A program made the translations under genes and the position numbers. Below are positions 1-7,549 of a stretch of 17,989 nucleotides of DNA, piece after piece. Below the pieces are notes generated by a model that had not been told where the DNA came from, made no database searches, and worked only from the letters and a program-made list of their open reading frames with translations. Source of the stretch: Gammaproteobacteria bacterium UBA3067 (GTDB lineage Bacteria > Pseudomonadota > Gammaproteobacteria > Pseudomonadales > UBA3067); assembly GCA_002366835.1 (NCBI GenBank), contig DFBZ01000002.1:1-17989 (forward strand), in the 5' to 3' direction. Within the stretch, counting starts at the first letter, position 1. Each line of letters opens with the position of its first letter.

Positions 1-46
1 CTCTACCCAAGAAACCCCCTGCTTTCTAGTCTTTTCCAACAGGATG

Positions 47-1390
47 TCAGCCAGCTTGCTGTACAGACTTACCCCGCCCAATGGCATAGTAAGAAAAACC
101 CTTCGCTTCCATACGGTCAGGCTCAAACAAATTCCGGCCATCAAAAATCACCGGCTTAGACAGGGCCTGCTTGATTTCATCAAAATCAGGCGCACGGAAA
201 TTACGCCACTCTGTACAGATCACCAAAGCATCCGCATTACGCAAAGCGGCTTCTTTCGTACCGACCAGTAGCAAATCATCCTGGTGGCCATAAATGCGCT
301 GCGTTTCATTCATCGCCTCAGGGTCAAAAGCTTGCACCTTGGCTCCAGCGGCCCACAGTGCCTCCATTAACACCCGGCTGGGTGCCTCACGCATATCATC
401 GGTCTTCGGCTTAAAGGCCAAGCCCCAAAGCGCAAAGGTTTTTCCCTTCACATCACTGCCGAAATAATCCTGAATATAGTCAAATAAACGGGTCTTTTGA
501 CGATTATTGACCGCTTCGATGGACCTCAAAAGAGGAGAATCATGCCCAGCTTGATCCGCCGTTCTTATTAGCGCCTGCACATCCTTGGGGAAACAAGAAC
601 CACCATAACCACAACCTGGATAGATAAAATGATAACCAATGCGCTGATCAGACCCGATACCCTGACGAACCATTTCAATATCGGCCCCCAACTGCTCAGA
701 AAGGTGTGCCATCTCGTTCATAAAGCTGATTTTCGCAGCCAGCATACAGTTTGCCGCATATTTCGTTAGCTCAGCGGAGCGGATATCCATAAAAATCACC
801 CGCTCGTGGTTACGATTAAAGGGCTGATAAAGTTCTAACAAATCACCCTTAATCTCATCGTCTTCAATACCGATCACCACCCGGTCAGGTTTCATAAAGT
901 CACCCACCGCCGCGCCTTCCTTCAAAAACTCAGGGTTAGAGGCCACATGAAATGCCACCGTTTTACCCAACTCAGCCTGCGTCGCAGCAACCGCTGTCTT
1001 GACCTTATCCGCCGTACCCACCGGCACAGTGGATTTCATCACAATAATTTTTTCATTATTCATGGCACCGGCCACGGTTTTTGCCACCGCCAGAACATGC
1101 TGCAAATCGGCCGAACCATCTTCATTGGGTGGTGTGCCCACCGCAATCATAATCACCCGAGATGCCTCCACTGCAGCCTCAGCATCCGTCGTAAAGCTTA
1201 AATTACCCGCTTCGAGGTTTTCCAACACCAAGCTTTCCAAACCCGGCTCGTAAATGGGAATCTGCCCAGACTGAATTTGATCAATCTTTGTCTGATCAAT
1301 ATCCACACAAACCACCTGATGCCCCACTTCCGCCAAACACGCACCCGTAACAAGACCAACGTAACCTGTACCAAAAATAGTAACTTTCAT
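47..1390 (-). CDS. ugd: UDP-glucose 6-dehydrogenase (UDP-glucose/GDP-mannose dehydrogenase family)
   Basis: This enzyme oxidises UDP-glucose to UDP-glucuronate with two NAD+ in the cytoplasm, supplying uronic acid precursors for surface polysaccharides. The 447 residues match the usual family length. An N-terminal Rossmann fold is shown by GTGYVGL at residues 7-13 and the acidic VDID at 29-32. VGTPPNEDGS at 84-93, KSTVPVGT at 119-126 and SNPEFLKEGA at 151-160 are family motifs. ELTKYAANC at 207-215 carries the conserved Lys210, and GCGYGGSCFPKD at 259-270 contains the catalytic Cys266. The C-terminal UDP-binding domain has WGLAFKPKTDDMREAPS. All key residues are present, so it should be active. 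A GDP-mannose dehydrogenase (AlgD-like) is the main alternative; the sequence reads closer to Ugd. It is transcribed alone, away from the other genes, and no strong ribosome binding site is visible before the ATG. Confidence 0.93.
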   Translation of the reverse strand: MKVTIFGTGYVGLVTGACLAEVGHQVVCVDIDQTKIDQIQSGQIPIYEPGLESLVLENLEAGNLSFTTDAEAAVEASRVIMIAVGTPPNEDGSADLQHVLAVAKTVAGAMNNEKIIVMKSTVPVGTADKVKTAVAATQAELGKTVAFHVASNPEFLKEGAAVGDFMKPDRVVIGIEDDEIKGDLLELYQPFNRNHERVIFMDIRSAELTKYAANCMLAAKISFMNEMAHLSEQLGADIEMVRQGIGSDQRIGYHFIYPGCGYGGSCFPKDVQALIRTADQAGHDSPLLRSIEAVNNRQKTRLFDYIQDYFGSDVKGKTFALWGLAFKPKTDDMREAPSRVLMEALWAAGAKVQAFDPEAMNETQRIYGHQDDLLLVGTKEAALRNADALVICTEWRNFRAPDFDEIKQALSKPVIFDGRNLFEPDRMEAKGFSYYAIGRGKSVQQAG

Positions 1391-1560
1391 AATAACCTAT
1401 TGTTTCAACGTAAAATCTAATGGAATGAATTATAGGCGACTTTGGCACACTAAACCCGTTTTAATGCTACCAAAAAAGTACCGACTCCACGCTTGCAGCG
1501 CAACCATGTCAACACAGTTTTCCAGCCGCAAGGCCAAACAGAGCACTTATGTATAGGTGC

Positions 1561-2067
1561 TTAGCGACACTTTAACTTATTATTCGCATCACGCGCTTCG
1601 CGAATCAAATCGTCACTGACCCTGGCAAAACCAGCCTTCGCCATTCGATCATAAAGCACTACATTCACCGTTTGGGCTAAATTCAAAGAACCCTTGGCGG
1701 GGATATAAACCACCGCATCTGCCCTATTAACTACCGCCTGCTTAATACTACCGTCTTCCGGGCCGAAGATATAAAACGCCTTCTCAGGATGTTGAAACTC
1801 CGGTAGAGGCGTTGCTCCCTCCACAAGCTCCACGCATACCACCTGCGCATTTTCTGGAATATTATCCTGCAAGCAATCAACCGAGGTTAAAGGAATCATA
1901 GTCGCTGCATTTTGGGTATCGGTGTTAAATTGCGCGGCGGTTTTATAACGGTCTCCAGTGTAAAAGACAGCATCTGCTAAAAAACAACCAGCGGCACGCA
2001 TCACCGCGCCGACATTAGTGGGGGTTTTGGGGTTACTTAAACCGATATATACCTTGGCTGTATCCAT
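1561..2067 (-). CDS. TrmH/SpoU-family RNA methyltransferase
   Basis: This is a small SPOUT-class methyltransferase that should transfer a methyl group from S-adenosylmethionine to a ribose 2'-OH of tRNA or rRNA. The three SpoU motifs are visible: motif 1 NPKTPTNVGAVMRAAGC at residues 12-28, with the catalytic-type Arg24; motif 2 FGPEDGS at 101-107, with Glu104; and motif 3 IPAKGSLNLAQTVNVVLYD at 122-140, forming the cofactor-binding knot. At 168 residues it is a bare catalytic domain without the N-terminal RNA-binding extension of larger family members, as in TrmL-type enzymes. The sequence does not show which RNA is the target, so no symbol is given. The ATG is preceded by only a weak ribosome binding site. 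A short hairpin lies in the leader about 30-50 bases upstream. Confidence 0.88.
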   Translation of the reverse strand: MDTAKVYIGLSNPKTPTNVGAVMRAAGCFLADAVFYTGDRYKTAAQFNTDTQNAATMIPLTSVDCLQDNIPENAQVVCVELVEGATPLPEFQHPEKAFYIFGPEDGSIKQAVVNRADAVVYIPAKGSLNLAQTVNVVLYDRMAKAGFARVSDDLIREARDANNKLKCR

Positions 2068-2096
2068 CTATTTTGTCGCTCAATGATTTGAGTATT

Positions 2097-2116
2097 TTCT
2101 GACGCGTAAGTCAGAA
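2097..2116. other. Short hairpin in the leader of the TrmH-like gene
   Basis: TTCTGAC and GTCAGAA form a perfect 7-bp stem around a 6-base loop. It lies between the decayed transposase and the methyltransferase gene. No U-run follows on either strand, so it is a weak terminator candidate at best. It could instead be part of the decayed IS end or an mRNA leader structure. Confidence 0.3.
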
Positions 2117-2189
2117 CCTAAAAACCGCAGTTGACCCTGCCAATTAATAGAATCAGCACCCAACTTAACTTTTTAACCGAACATTCTAT

Positions 2190-2908
2190 CTAAATCAGAA
2201 AACGGGGCTCGTATCTCTCTGTAGCACCCTGTTGGGCTTCAAATGTTTTGGTAATATTCGCTAAAATACGACTCCAGCATTCCGCTACGCTTAACTGCGG
2301 AGCAGCTAATTTGAGGTCTTTAAATATGATATTAAGGTGGTTGTATGCTCGCGCTAGTTTTTTGGTGCTTCCATGCATACTAGTGACAATGATTTTCTTC
2401 TGCCCACTATGTTTTGTTAGTCGCCCAACGCTTGTGAGTAACAATGGCCTGCTTGTTATCGCTTCATGATGTTGGCCCGGTAATGCCAGCCTTACATATA
2501 AATTCCACCAGTTGTATATCAATGCAATAATACGCGACATGAGTCGGCAGCTTTTGACATCCTTGGTGGTATAGCCACCCCAGCCCCACTGGTTTTTTAA
2601 TTCATCAAAATTATTATTTGAATCCAAGACCTCTGATCTCGATAGTGTTGAAAAATTGAGGGTATATCGCCAGAAAGGTCTGTCACTAATACAGAATATT
2701 CAAAGACTTTGATGTCTTCAGGTCCGTCTATAAATGATAACTGGTGATAAGCACTTTTTTGAACTTCTTCAGTTTCAATTCCAATGATTGAATCTCCGGA
2801 TAATTTTCGGCGTGTGATAATGACGCGTCGCTCATATTCCCAGCCATGTAATTTTAAACGAGCCTCTTTTGCTTCCAAGTCTTTATGTACTTGCATCCAT
2901 TTACCTAA
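2190..2908 (-). pseudogene. Frameshifted, truncated IS1380-type (DDE group 1) transposase remnant
   Basis: Two overlapping minus-strand frames make up the C-terminal part of one transposase. The upstream frame (about 2597-2908) reads GKWMQVHKDLEAKEARLKLHG and later FEYSVLVTDLSGDI and QHYRDQR. The downstream frame (2190 to about 2640) reads NNNFDELKNQWGWGGYTTKDV, then CRLMSRIIALIYNWW and EAITSRPLLLTSVGR. The YRDR...FDELKNQWGWGG block is typical of IS1380-family transposases, and here it is split by a frameshift near 2630-2650. The N-terminal catalytic part is missing. The coding sequence is cut at 2908 by the IS5-family insertion. The apparent N-terminus beyond that (HILPNPASTRDFFNSLL) is read from the inverted repeat of the IS5 element and is not original. 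The gene is not functional. Confidence 0.85.
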
Positions 2909-2921
2909 CAGGCTGTTGAAA
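2909..2921 (+). repeat. Left terminal inverted repeat of the IS5-family element
   Basis: CAGGCTGTTGAAA is the exact reverse complement of the right end at 4170-4182. The target-site duplication CTAA (2905-2908) abuts it on the left. Confidence 0.9.
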
Positions 2922-2986
2922 AAGTCCCGCGTGCTAGCTGGGTTTGGTAGAATATGACTCACTATACTGAGCTAGGGAGAAAAAAT

Positions 2987-4075
2987 ATGCGCGGCGCCGA
3001 CATCACCCAAGAAAATCTTTTTTCAACGGTTCATCTCAATGAATTTGTTCCAGATAGTCACCCTTTACGAGCCGTTAGGAAATTATTTGATGCGGCAATG
3101 GGACGTATAAATTGGTTATTTGATGAGGCGTATTCCGAATTTGGTAGAGAGTCTATTGCACCAGAGCGACTATTGCGGGCTCAACTTCTTCAAGTGCTTT
3201 TTAGTATTCGTAGTGAGCGGCAACTGATGGAGCAGATGCACTACAACCTTTTGTTTCGTTGGTTTACAGGTCTTAGCATTGATGATGAAGTCTGGGATCA
3301 CTCCACATTTAGCAAAAATCGGGACCGCCTGTTGGAGCACGATATTATTCCTGCTCTTTTTGAGGAGGTTGTTGAGTTGGCCCGAAAGAAAAGCCTTCTT
3401 AGTGAAGATCACTTTAGTGTTGATGGAACGTTGATACAGGCATGGGCTTCCCAGAAAAGTTTTCGACCCAAAGATGAGAAGGATGACGATAACAATAAAG
3501 GTGGACGTAATGCAGAGTGTGATTTTCACGGCGAAAAGCGCTCAAATAAAACCCACGAGTCCCGTACAGATCCTGAATCTAGGAACTACAAAAAATCAAA
3601 AAACAGCGAAGCACGATTAACTTATTTGGGTCACTCTGCTATAGAGAACCGCAATGGATTGGTAGTAAAAACGAAGGCCAGTTTTGCCGATGGTTATGGC
3701 GAGCGGGAAACCGCCATTGACATGCTGGCGGAACTACCAGGCGGACATCCAAAAACTGTTTGTGCAGATAAAAACTATGATACGAAAGATTTTGTTGATT
3801 TTTGCCGAGTCATGAAGATAACGCCACATGTCGCACGCAACGACACGCGAAAAGGCGTGTCAGCCATAGATGCCCGAACCAGCCATCACGAAGGGTACAA
3901 GGTAAGTATGAAAGTTCGCAAACGGGTTGAGGAGCCTTTTGGCTGGGGGAAAACCATAGGGTTAATTAGACAGGTTAAAGCACGAGGCTTAGATCGCGTT
4001 AACTCCGTACTTAATATGACATTTATAGGTTGGAATTTAACGAGGATAGTTAATTTACAGGAGCAATCCGTCTAA
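2987..4075 (+). CDS. IS5-family transposase
   Basis: This is a DDE transposase that cuts and joins the ends of its own IS. I chose the ATG at 2987 (MRGADITQEN), giving 362 residues, because AGGGAGA sits 6 bases upstream and family members begin this way; an in-frame ATG at 2954 is possible but has no such site. The N-terminal helical domain contains the family-typical HPLRAVRKLFD at 25-35 and LLQVLFSIRSERQLMEQM at 67-84. The catalytic residues appear as Asp146 in FSVDGTLIQAWAS, Asp261 in VCADKNYDT, and Glu315/316 in RVEEPFGWGK. A charged, probably disordered insert lies at about 160-205. The gene is intact. An antisense open frame at 3170-3529 is only its shadow. Confidence 0.93.
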   Translation: MRGADITQENLFSTVHLNEFVPDSHPLRAVRKLFDAAMGRINWLFDEAYSEFGRESIAPERLLRAQLLQVLFSIRSERQLMEQMHYNLLFRWFTGLSIDDEVWDHSTFSKNRDRLLEHDIIPALFEEVVELARKKSLLSEDHFSVDGTLIQAWASQKSFRPKDEKDDDNNKGGRNAECDFHGEKRSNKTHESRTDPESRNYKKSKNSEARLTYLGHSAIENRNGLVVKTKASFADGYGERETAIDMLAELPGGHPKTVCADKNYDTKDFVDFCRVMKITPHVARNDTRKGVSAIDARTSHHEGYKVSMKVRKRVEEPFGWGKTIGLIRQVKARGLDRVNSVLNMTFIGWNLTRIVNLQEQSV

Positions 4076-4169
4076 TGAGCGGAAATAGCGGAGAAACTCC
4101 GCGAAACTAAGGATATATTGAACCTAGTTTTACAGTTTGGAATGAAAAAAAACTTCACATACGAGCTAA

Positions 4170-4182
4170 TTTCAACAGCCTG
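4170..4182 (-). repeat. Right terminal inverted repeat of the IS5-family element
   Basis: TTTCAACAGCCTG is the exact reverse complement of the left end. The second target copy CTAA (4183-4186) follows directly. Confidence 0.9.
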
Positions 4183-4289
4183 CTAAGGCCTTTTAGCAGC
4201 GAGACGGGAAAGACGAATTCCAACTTAAGAAGGTCTGCATAACCCAAGAAAAAGCACATGCCACCATTAATCAATGAGGGGGAAGTCAA

Positions 4290-4457
4290 ATGGATCTGTC
4301 TAGGCTGGCTGGGAATACTTCAAAGGAGGCTGACCTATGCAGCCCAAGAAGAAAATCAGACTGGGCTACTTTTTTTGCCACATTGAGGCAAATCAACTCA
4401 AAGAGTAGGCGGGTAAACAGAAGTAGCTGTCAGTACTCTTATCAAGACGTTGGCTAA
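4290..4457 (+). CDS. Possible small hypothetical protein (55 residues)
   Basis: An ATG preceded by a GAGGGGGAAG sequence at a reasonable distance opens a 55-codon frame beginning MDLSRLAGNTSKEAD and ending CQYSYQDVG. It is rich in Ser and Arg and has two Cys, with no signal peptide, membrane segment or recognised motif. It lies in the scar region between the IS and the tRNA fragment, where random open frames of this size are expected. The ribosome binding site is its only positive evidence. I do not recognise it and consider it more likely spurious than real. Confidence 0.15.
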   Translation: MDLSRLAGNTSKEADLCSPRRKSDWATFFATLRQINSKSRRVNRSSCQYSYQDVG

Positions 4458-4617
4458 TGCATCTACCTCACCCCAGAGCGGAGTAGGTAAAAATACAATA
4501 AGCGACCGTTTTCTCACCACAATAAGACCGGATTACACCCAGAAAAAACACCACATTTCAGGCACGGCAAAATCACCACCGATTACAAGTGATGACGATT
4601 AGTGAGGAGTTGTAATT

Positions 4618-4670
4618 ACGATTATTAACGCTTGCTTTCAACCACTCTGCACAGAATATGCACAGGAGGT
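4618..4670 (+). repeat. 53-bp diverged direct repeat, copy 1
   Basis: The segment shares the core CTTTCAACCACTCTGCACA with 4879-4931 in the same orientation, with about nine mismatches over 53 bases by eye. It lies 74 bases before the tRNA-Leu fragment. Confidence 0.75.
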
Positions 4671-4744
4671 AAAATCAAGGCGTGAAAAAGGAAGGAAATC
4701 CATGCTCTTAACGAGAGTAACACGTTGATTTTAAGCATGATAAA

Positions 4745-4799
4745 TGGTGCCGGGGCCGGAATCGAACCGGCACGACCTTTCAGTCGAGGGATTTTAAGT
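4745..4799 (-). pseudogene. 3' half of a tRNA-Leu(UAA) gene, probable attachment-site remnant
   Basis: Read on the minus strand, the segment starts at the anticodon loop (ACTTAAAATCCCTCG, anticodon TAA). It continues through a variable arm (ACTGAAAGGT), the T arm GCCGGTTCGATTCCGGC and the acceptor strand, ending CCCGGCACCA. The expected 5' half (acceptor strand, D arm and 5' anticodon stem) is absent: beyond 4799 the match stops and AT-rich sequence follows. A tRNA gene cut off in the anticodon loop, with only its 3' side kept, is the usual product of tyrosine-recombinase integration into a tRNA gene, where the 3' end is duplicated at the far edge of the element. It cannot form a functional tRNA. 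Confidence 0.85.
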
Positions 4800-4878
4800 T
4801 CCAGAACCCCTTCTTTCAGTCTCTTACTTTTACCTTCTTTGCTATTACAATCTCTTATTTTAGTCTTTATGAGTAATG

Positions 4879-4931
4879 ACGATTATTGACCATTACTTTC
4901 AACCACTCTGCACAAAAAATGTACTAGAGGT
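4879..4931 (+). repeat. 53-bp diverged direct repeat, copy 2
   Basis: This is the second copy of the repeat at 4618-4670, in the same orientation and also sharing ACGATTATT at its start and AGGT at its end. The two copies bracket the tRNA-Leu fragment. Confidence 0.75.
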
Positions 4932-5024
4932 CGTCTTCATGCATACGCTTGAGTGGACGCCTTCACGTGCTTTACCAAAATACCAGATGCGACAATCTGT
5001 CACACTTAGCCTAACCATATCTAC

Positions 5025-5038
5025 TATACTTAAGTATA
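5025..5038. other. Perfect 14-bp palindrome TATACTTAAGTATA
   Basis: TATACTTAAGTATA is its own reverse complement and lies about 190 bases before the cytochrome start. It could be an operator for a dimeric regulator or a chance AT-rich palindrome. No known consensus is matched with certainty. Confidence 0.35.
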
Positions 5039-5226
5039 CTAACTAAGGGGCCTCTGATTAATTACCTGCGTTGCTGTTACTACCTTAAAAATAGGCTCTT
5101 TACACTTTTTTATTCCCGGTAAACTGCACTTGAGCACCTGTTTTAACCTTGTGCCAGGGCTTCGCCAACATTAATCCGGGGTTCCCTGACGATAAGCGTA
5201 AAGCTTGTTTCTGTAGAGCTAATAGT

Positions 5227-6861
5227 ATGAAAATTATACACACTCAGTTATTTGTCACAAAAATTATAATCTGGCTTTTCTTCGCAGTTTGTGTCAACGG
5301 TTATGCAACCCCAAGTGGTGACCCTTATTTCTGGAGTACTCATTTTGCAGGCGCGGGAAATTGCACCCATTGCCACAACGGCCTCTACAACGATTCGGGA
5401 GAGGACGTTTCAATCGAAAAAGACTGGTCATCCAGCATGATGGCGAACTCAAGCAGAAATCCGTTCTGGCGCGCAAAGTTACGCAGTGAGTTAAACCGTA
5501 ATCCTAAATTGGAAAATGTCCTCAATGACACCTGTACTAAATGCCATGCCCCGATGGCAAATTTTGAGGCAAAACACAAGGGTGAGGAAATCAAGGTCTT
5601 TGAAGACGGCATTTTAAACCCGGACAACCCTTATTACGACGCAGCTATTGAAGGAGTTAGTTGTACTCTGTGTCATCAGATCGAAGACTCTCCGAACCTT
5701 GGCACGCCTGAAAGCTTTACAGGTGGTTACACGATTAACGCTGATCGGAAAATTTATGGCCCCTATGACAATCTTTTTCCATCACCGATGACCCGGCAGA
5801 CAGGTTATCAGCCTGTCTACAGCCCCCATACTCAAGAGTCAGAAATGTGTGCAACTTGCCACAATGTAAAAACACCTTACGTTGATGAAAACGGGGTAGT
5901 GTTAAGCACCTCTGTAGAAAATGAATTTCCCGAACAAATGACTTATTCGGAATGGGAACATAGTGATTTCGCAAGCACTAACGGTAAGCAAAGCTGCCAA
6001 AGCTGTCATATGGCGAGAACAGATGGCACACCAATTTCACGGCGTCCGCCCTGGCTGGCCAGAAGGGATAATTTTGCGATTCATGGCTTTGTGGGTGCCA
6101 ACAAAATGATGCTGGATATACTGGACAAAAATCGTGAAGAGCTCGGTGTTCGATCTAATAATTTCTCAGAAACGGTCAGCAAAACTGAGGAAATGCTTGC
6201 GGGTGCCGTTAGCATCACTGTTTTGAGTAGCAGCCTTCGTGACGGCACCCTGGAAACAAAATTACGGATACATAGTAACACCGGGCACAAACTCCCGTCG
6301 GCTTATCCCTCCCGCCGCATAATTTTGCAATTAAGTATCTACGATGCCAAGGGGCGTGCGGTTTTTGAATCTGGAACGATTAACAAAGATGGCAGTATTG
6401 TTGGCGTAGATGCGGACAATGAGAAGAGCCATTATGAGCCGCACTACGATGTAATAGAAAGCACGGACCAAGTACAAGTTTATGAATCCATCATGGGGAA
6501 TAATCTTGGGGCGGTCACTTACACTCTACTAAGAGGGAAAGAATACCTAAAAGATAACCGCTTACTCCCAAAAGGGTTTGATAAGTTAACCGCACATGAT
6601 GACATCAAGGTGTCAGGTCTAGCGGATAAAGATGAAAACTTTCGAGGTGGAATGGATGATATTACATACCGGGTTTCCAAGCTTACAGGGGGGCGTTACA
6701 CTGTGAAGGTGAAACTGGTTTATCAGACTATCGCTTATGCCTTTGCCAAAGATCTGTTTGAGGATTCAGATCCCATCGTGCAAGACTTTAACCGTATGTA
6801 TTCTAATTCGGAGCATAAGTCTGTAGTTATGGAAGAGTTAAGTTTTAGCGTGAAAAAATAA
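5227..6861 (+). CDS. Exported pentahaem c-type cytochrome
   Basis: This is a periplasmic multihaem electron carrier or oxidoreductase; its substrate cannot be told from sequence. I chose ATG 5227 (544 residues) over an in-frame start at 5149 because it begins a clean signal peptide: MKIIHTQ, then a hydrophobic stretch to about residue 22, with likely cleavage near residue 26. Five haem c attachment motifs follow: CTHCH (46-50), CTKCH (103-107), CTLCH (146-150), CATCH (208-212) and CQSCH (257-261). Scattered His and Met residues could act as distal ligands. Residues about 270-544 have no haem site and look beta-rich, with NTGHKLPSAYPSRR near its start. This layout resembles proteins annotated as cytochrome c554-type family members. 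It stands alone on the plus strand next to the tRNA scar and converges on the six-gene operon. It needs the Ccm maturation system, which is not in this window. Confidence 0.88.
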   Translation: MKIIHTQLFVTKIIIWLFFAVCVNGYATPSGDPYFWSTHFAGAGNCTHCHNGLYNDSGEDVSIEKDWSSSMMANSSRNPFWRAKLRSELNRNPKLENVLNDTCTKCHAPMANFEAKHKGEEIKVFEDGILNPDNPYYDAAIEGVSCTLCHQIEDSPNLGTPESFTGGYTINADRKIYGPYDNLFPSPMTRQTGYQPVYSPHTQESEMCATCHNVKTPYVDENGVVLSTSVENEFPEQMTYSEWEHSDFASTNGKQSCQSCHMARTDGTPISRRPPWLARRDNFAIHGFVGANKMMLDILDKNREELGVRSNNFSETVSKTEEMLAGAVSITVLSSSLRDGTLETKLRIHSNTGHKLPSAYPSRRIILQLSIYDAKGRAVFESGTINKDGSIVGVDADNEKSHYEPHYDVIESTDQVQVYESIMGNNLGAVTYTLLRGKEYLKDNRLLPKGFDKLTAHDDIKVSGLADKDENFRGGMDDITYRVSKLTGGRYTVKVKLVYQTIAYAFAKDLFEDSDPIVQDFNRMYSNSEHKSVVMEELSFSVKK

Positions 6862-6927
6862 TTATATTCTTTAAGGAAGCTACTTTCAGCGCAGCGATGA
6901 CAGCGCAGTTAATTAGTCAGAGTTTCC

Positions 6928-7542
6928 TTAATAGGTTTCAGCTAGAAACTGCAAGGCCTCAATATGCCCCGGGTACCTTCTTAACACCTGTGCATAGGCT
7001 TGTTTGGCTTTTTTTACTTCTTTTAACCAACGATGAGCTCGTGCCTGGTAAACAAGTACCGTGACATCACTCGGAAAACGGTGATGAGCCTCCTGGGTAT
7101 GCAGTGATAATGTTTGCCACTTGCCTAGTGCCTCTTCGGCGATCATCAGGCGAATGTGTGCATAATAATTCCAAGGAGCAGCTGATAAAGTTCTTTTTGC
7201 TTTCATTTCGACTTCAACCCAACGGGATTGCGCTAACAACGGCAGCAATAAACCGACTTGTGCATCCAGGGATTTATCATTCAAAGACAGCGCTTTTTGA
7301 TAGTATTTAATAGATTGACTGTGCTTACCGGATAAATAACTTAACCAAGCCACTCTCAGATTCGCGTATTCATTATTCGGTTCTTCTTTAACAATGGTCT
7401 CCATCACCGCAAGTGCCGAAGTATATTGTGCCAGAGATTCTAAACGCAGACTTTCATCCCAGGCACTAGCCGCTGCATAGTGACTAAATGCTAATAGAGC
7501 AGCAAAAAATGGTACAAATATAAATTTATCTATCATTTTCAT
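6928..7542 (-). CDS. Exported tetratricopeptide-repeat (TPR) protein
   Basis: This 204-residue protein is likely a periplasmic or membrane-tethered scaffold that mediates protein contacts. An N-terminal signal sequence (about residues 1-26, MKMIDKFIFVPFFAALLAF up to AAASA) precedes a chain of helix-turn-helix repeats. YTSALAVMETIVKEEPNNEYANLRVAWLSYLSGKHSQSIKYYQKALSLNDKS is shortened here to its TPR hallmarks: EEPNNEYANLRVAWLSYLSG, then SIKYYQKALSLNDKSLDAQV, and later AKQAYAQVLRRYPGHIEALQ. About four repeats can be read, the last being the most canonical. It is the last gene of the operon, 7 bases after the beta-barrel gene, which suggests they work together at the envelope. No enzymatic motif is seen. 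It also resembles the TPR subunits of surface-polysaccharide or secretion machinery, but nothing here proves such a role. Confidence 0.8.
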   Translation of the reverse strand: MKMIDKFIFVPFFAALLAFSHYAAASAWDESLRLESLAQYTSALAVMETIVKEEPNNEYANLRVAWLSYLSGKHSQSIKYYQKALSLNDKSLDAQVGLLLPLLAQSRWVEVEMKAKRTLSAAPWNYYAHIRLMIAEEALGKWQTLSLHTQEAHHRFPSDVTVLVYQARAHRWLKEVKKAKQAYAQVLRRYPGHIEALQFLAETY

Positions 7543-7549
7543 AATTAAC

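Larger units (their letters stand above)
2909..4182 (+). mobile_element. IS5-family insertion sequence, apparently complete
   Basis: A 1274-bp element is bounded by perfect 13-bp inverted repeats CAGGCTGTTGAAA (2909-2921) and TTTCAACAGCCTG (4170-4182). It is flanked by the direct 4-bp duplication CTAA at 2905-2908 and 4183-4186. CTAA fits the YTAR target preference known for the IS5 family. The element carries one full-length transposase gene. It has inserted into an already decaying IS1380-type transposase, giving a nested IS. Intact ends, target duplication and open reading frame together suggest a fairly recent insertion. Confidence 0.92.
4187..5226. other. Gene-poor scar region between the IS and the cytochrome gene
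   Basis: About 1.04 kb holds no convincing protein gene. The first 40-50 bases, read on the minus strand, may continue the IS1380 remnant: after removing the IS5 element, the codons for KALGKW run across the junction, with a stop just upstream. Further on are a weak 55-codon open frame (4290-4457), a diverged 53-bp direct repeat (4618-4670 and 4879-4931), the 3' half of a tRNA-Leu gene (4745-4799) and a perfect 14-bp palindrome (5025-5038). No integrase is recognisable. The combination suggests the worn edge of an integrated element. Confidence 0.6.

Noticed and set aside
3170..3529. 119-codon minus-strand open frame inside the IS
   Set aside because: It lies fully antisense to the intact transposase, has no ribosome binding site, and shows no family motif.
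4745..4860. Complete tRNA-Leu gene
   Set aside because: The 5' acceptor strand, D arm and 5' anticodon stem cannot be found beyond 4799, so only the 3' half is present.
5149..5226. Longer start for the cytochrome giving 26 extra residues
   Set aside because: The extra segment would bury the signal peptide, and export is required for haem c attachment, so the ATG at 5227 is preferred.
6868..6931. Inverted repeat TTAAGGAA ... TTCCTTAA between the convergent cytochrome and TPR genes as a terminator
   Set aside because: The arms are only 8 bp with a loop of about 45 bases and no U-run; too weak to call.
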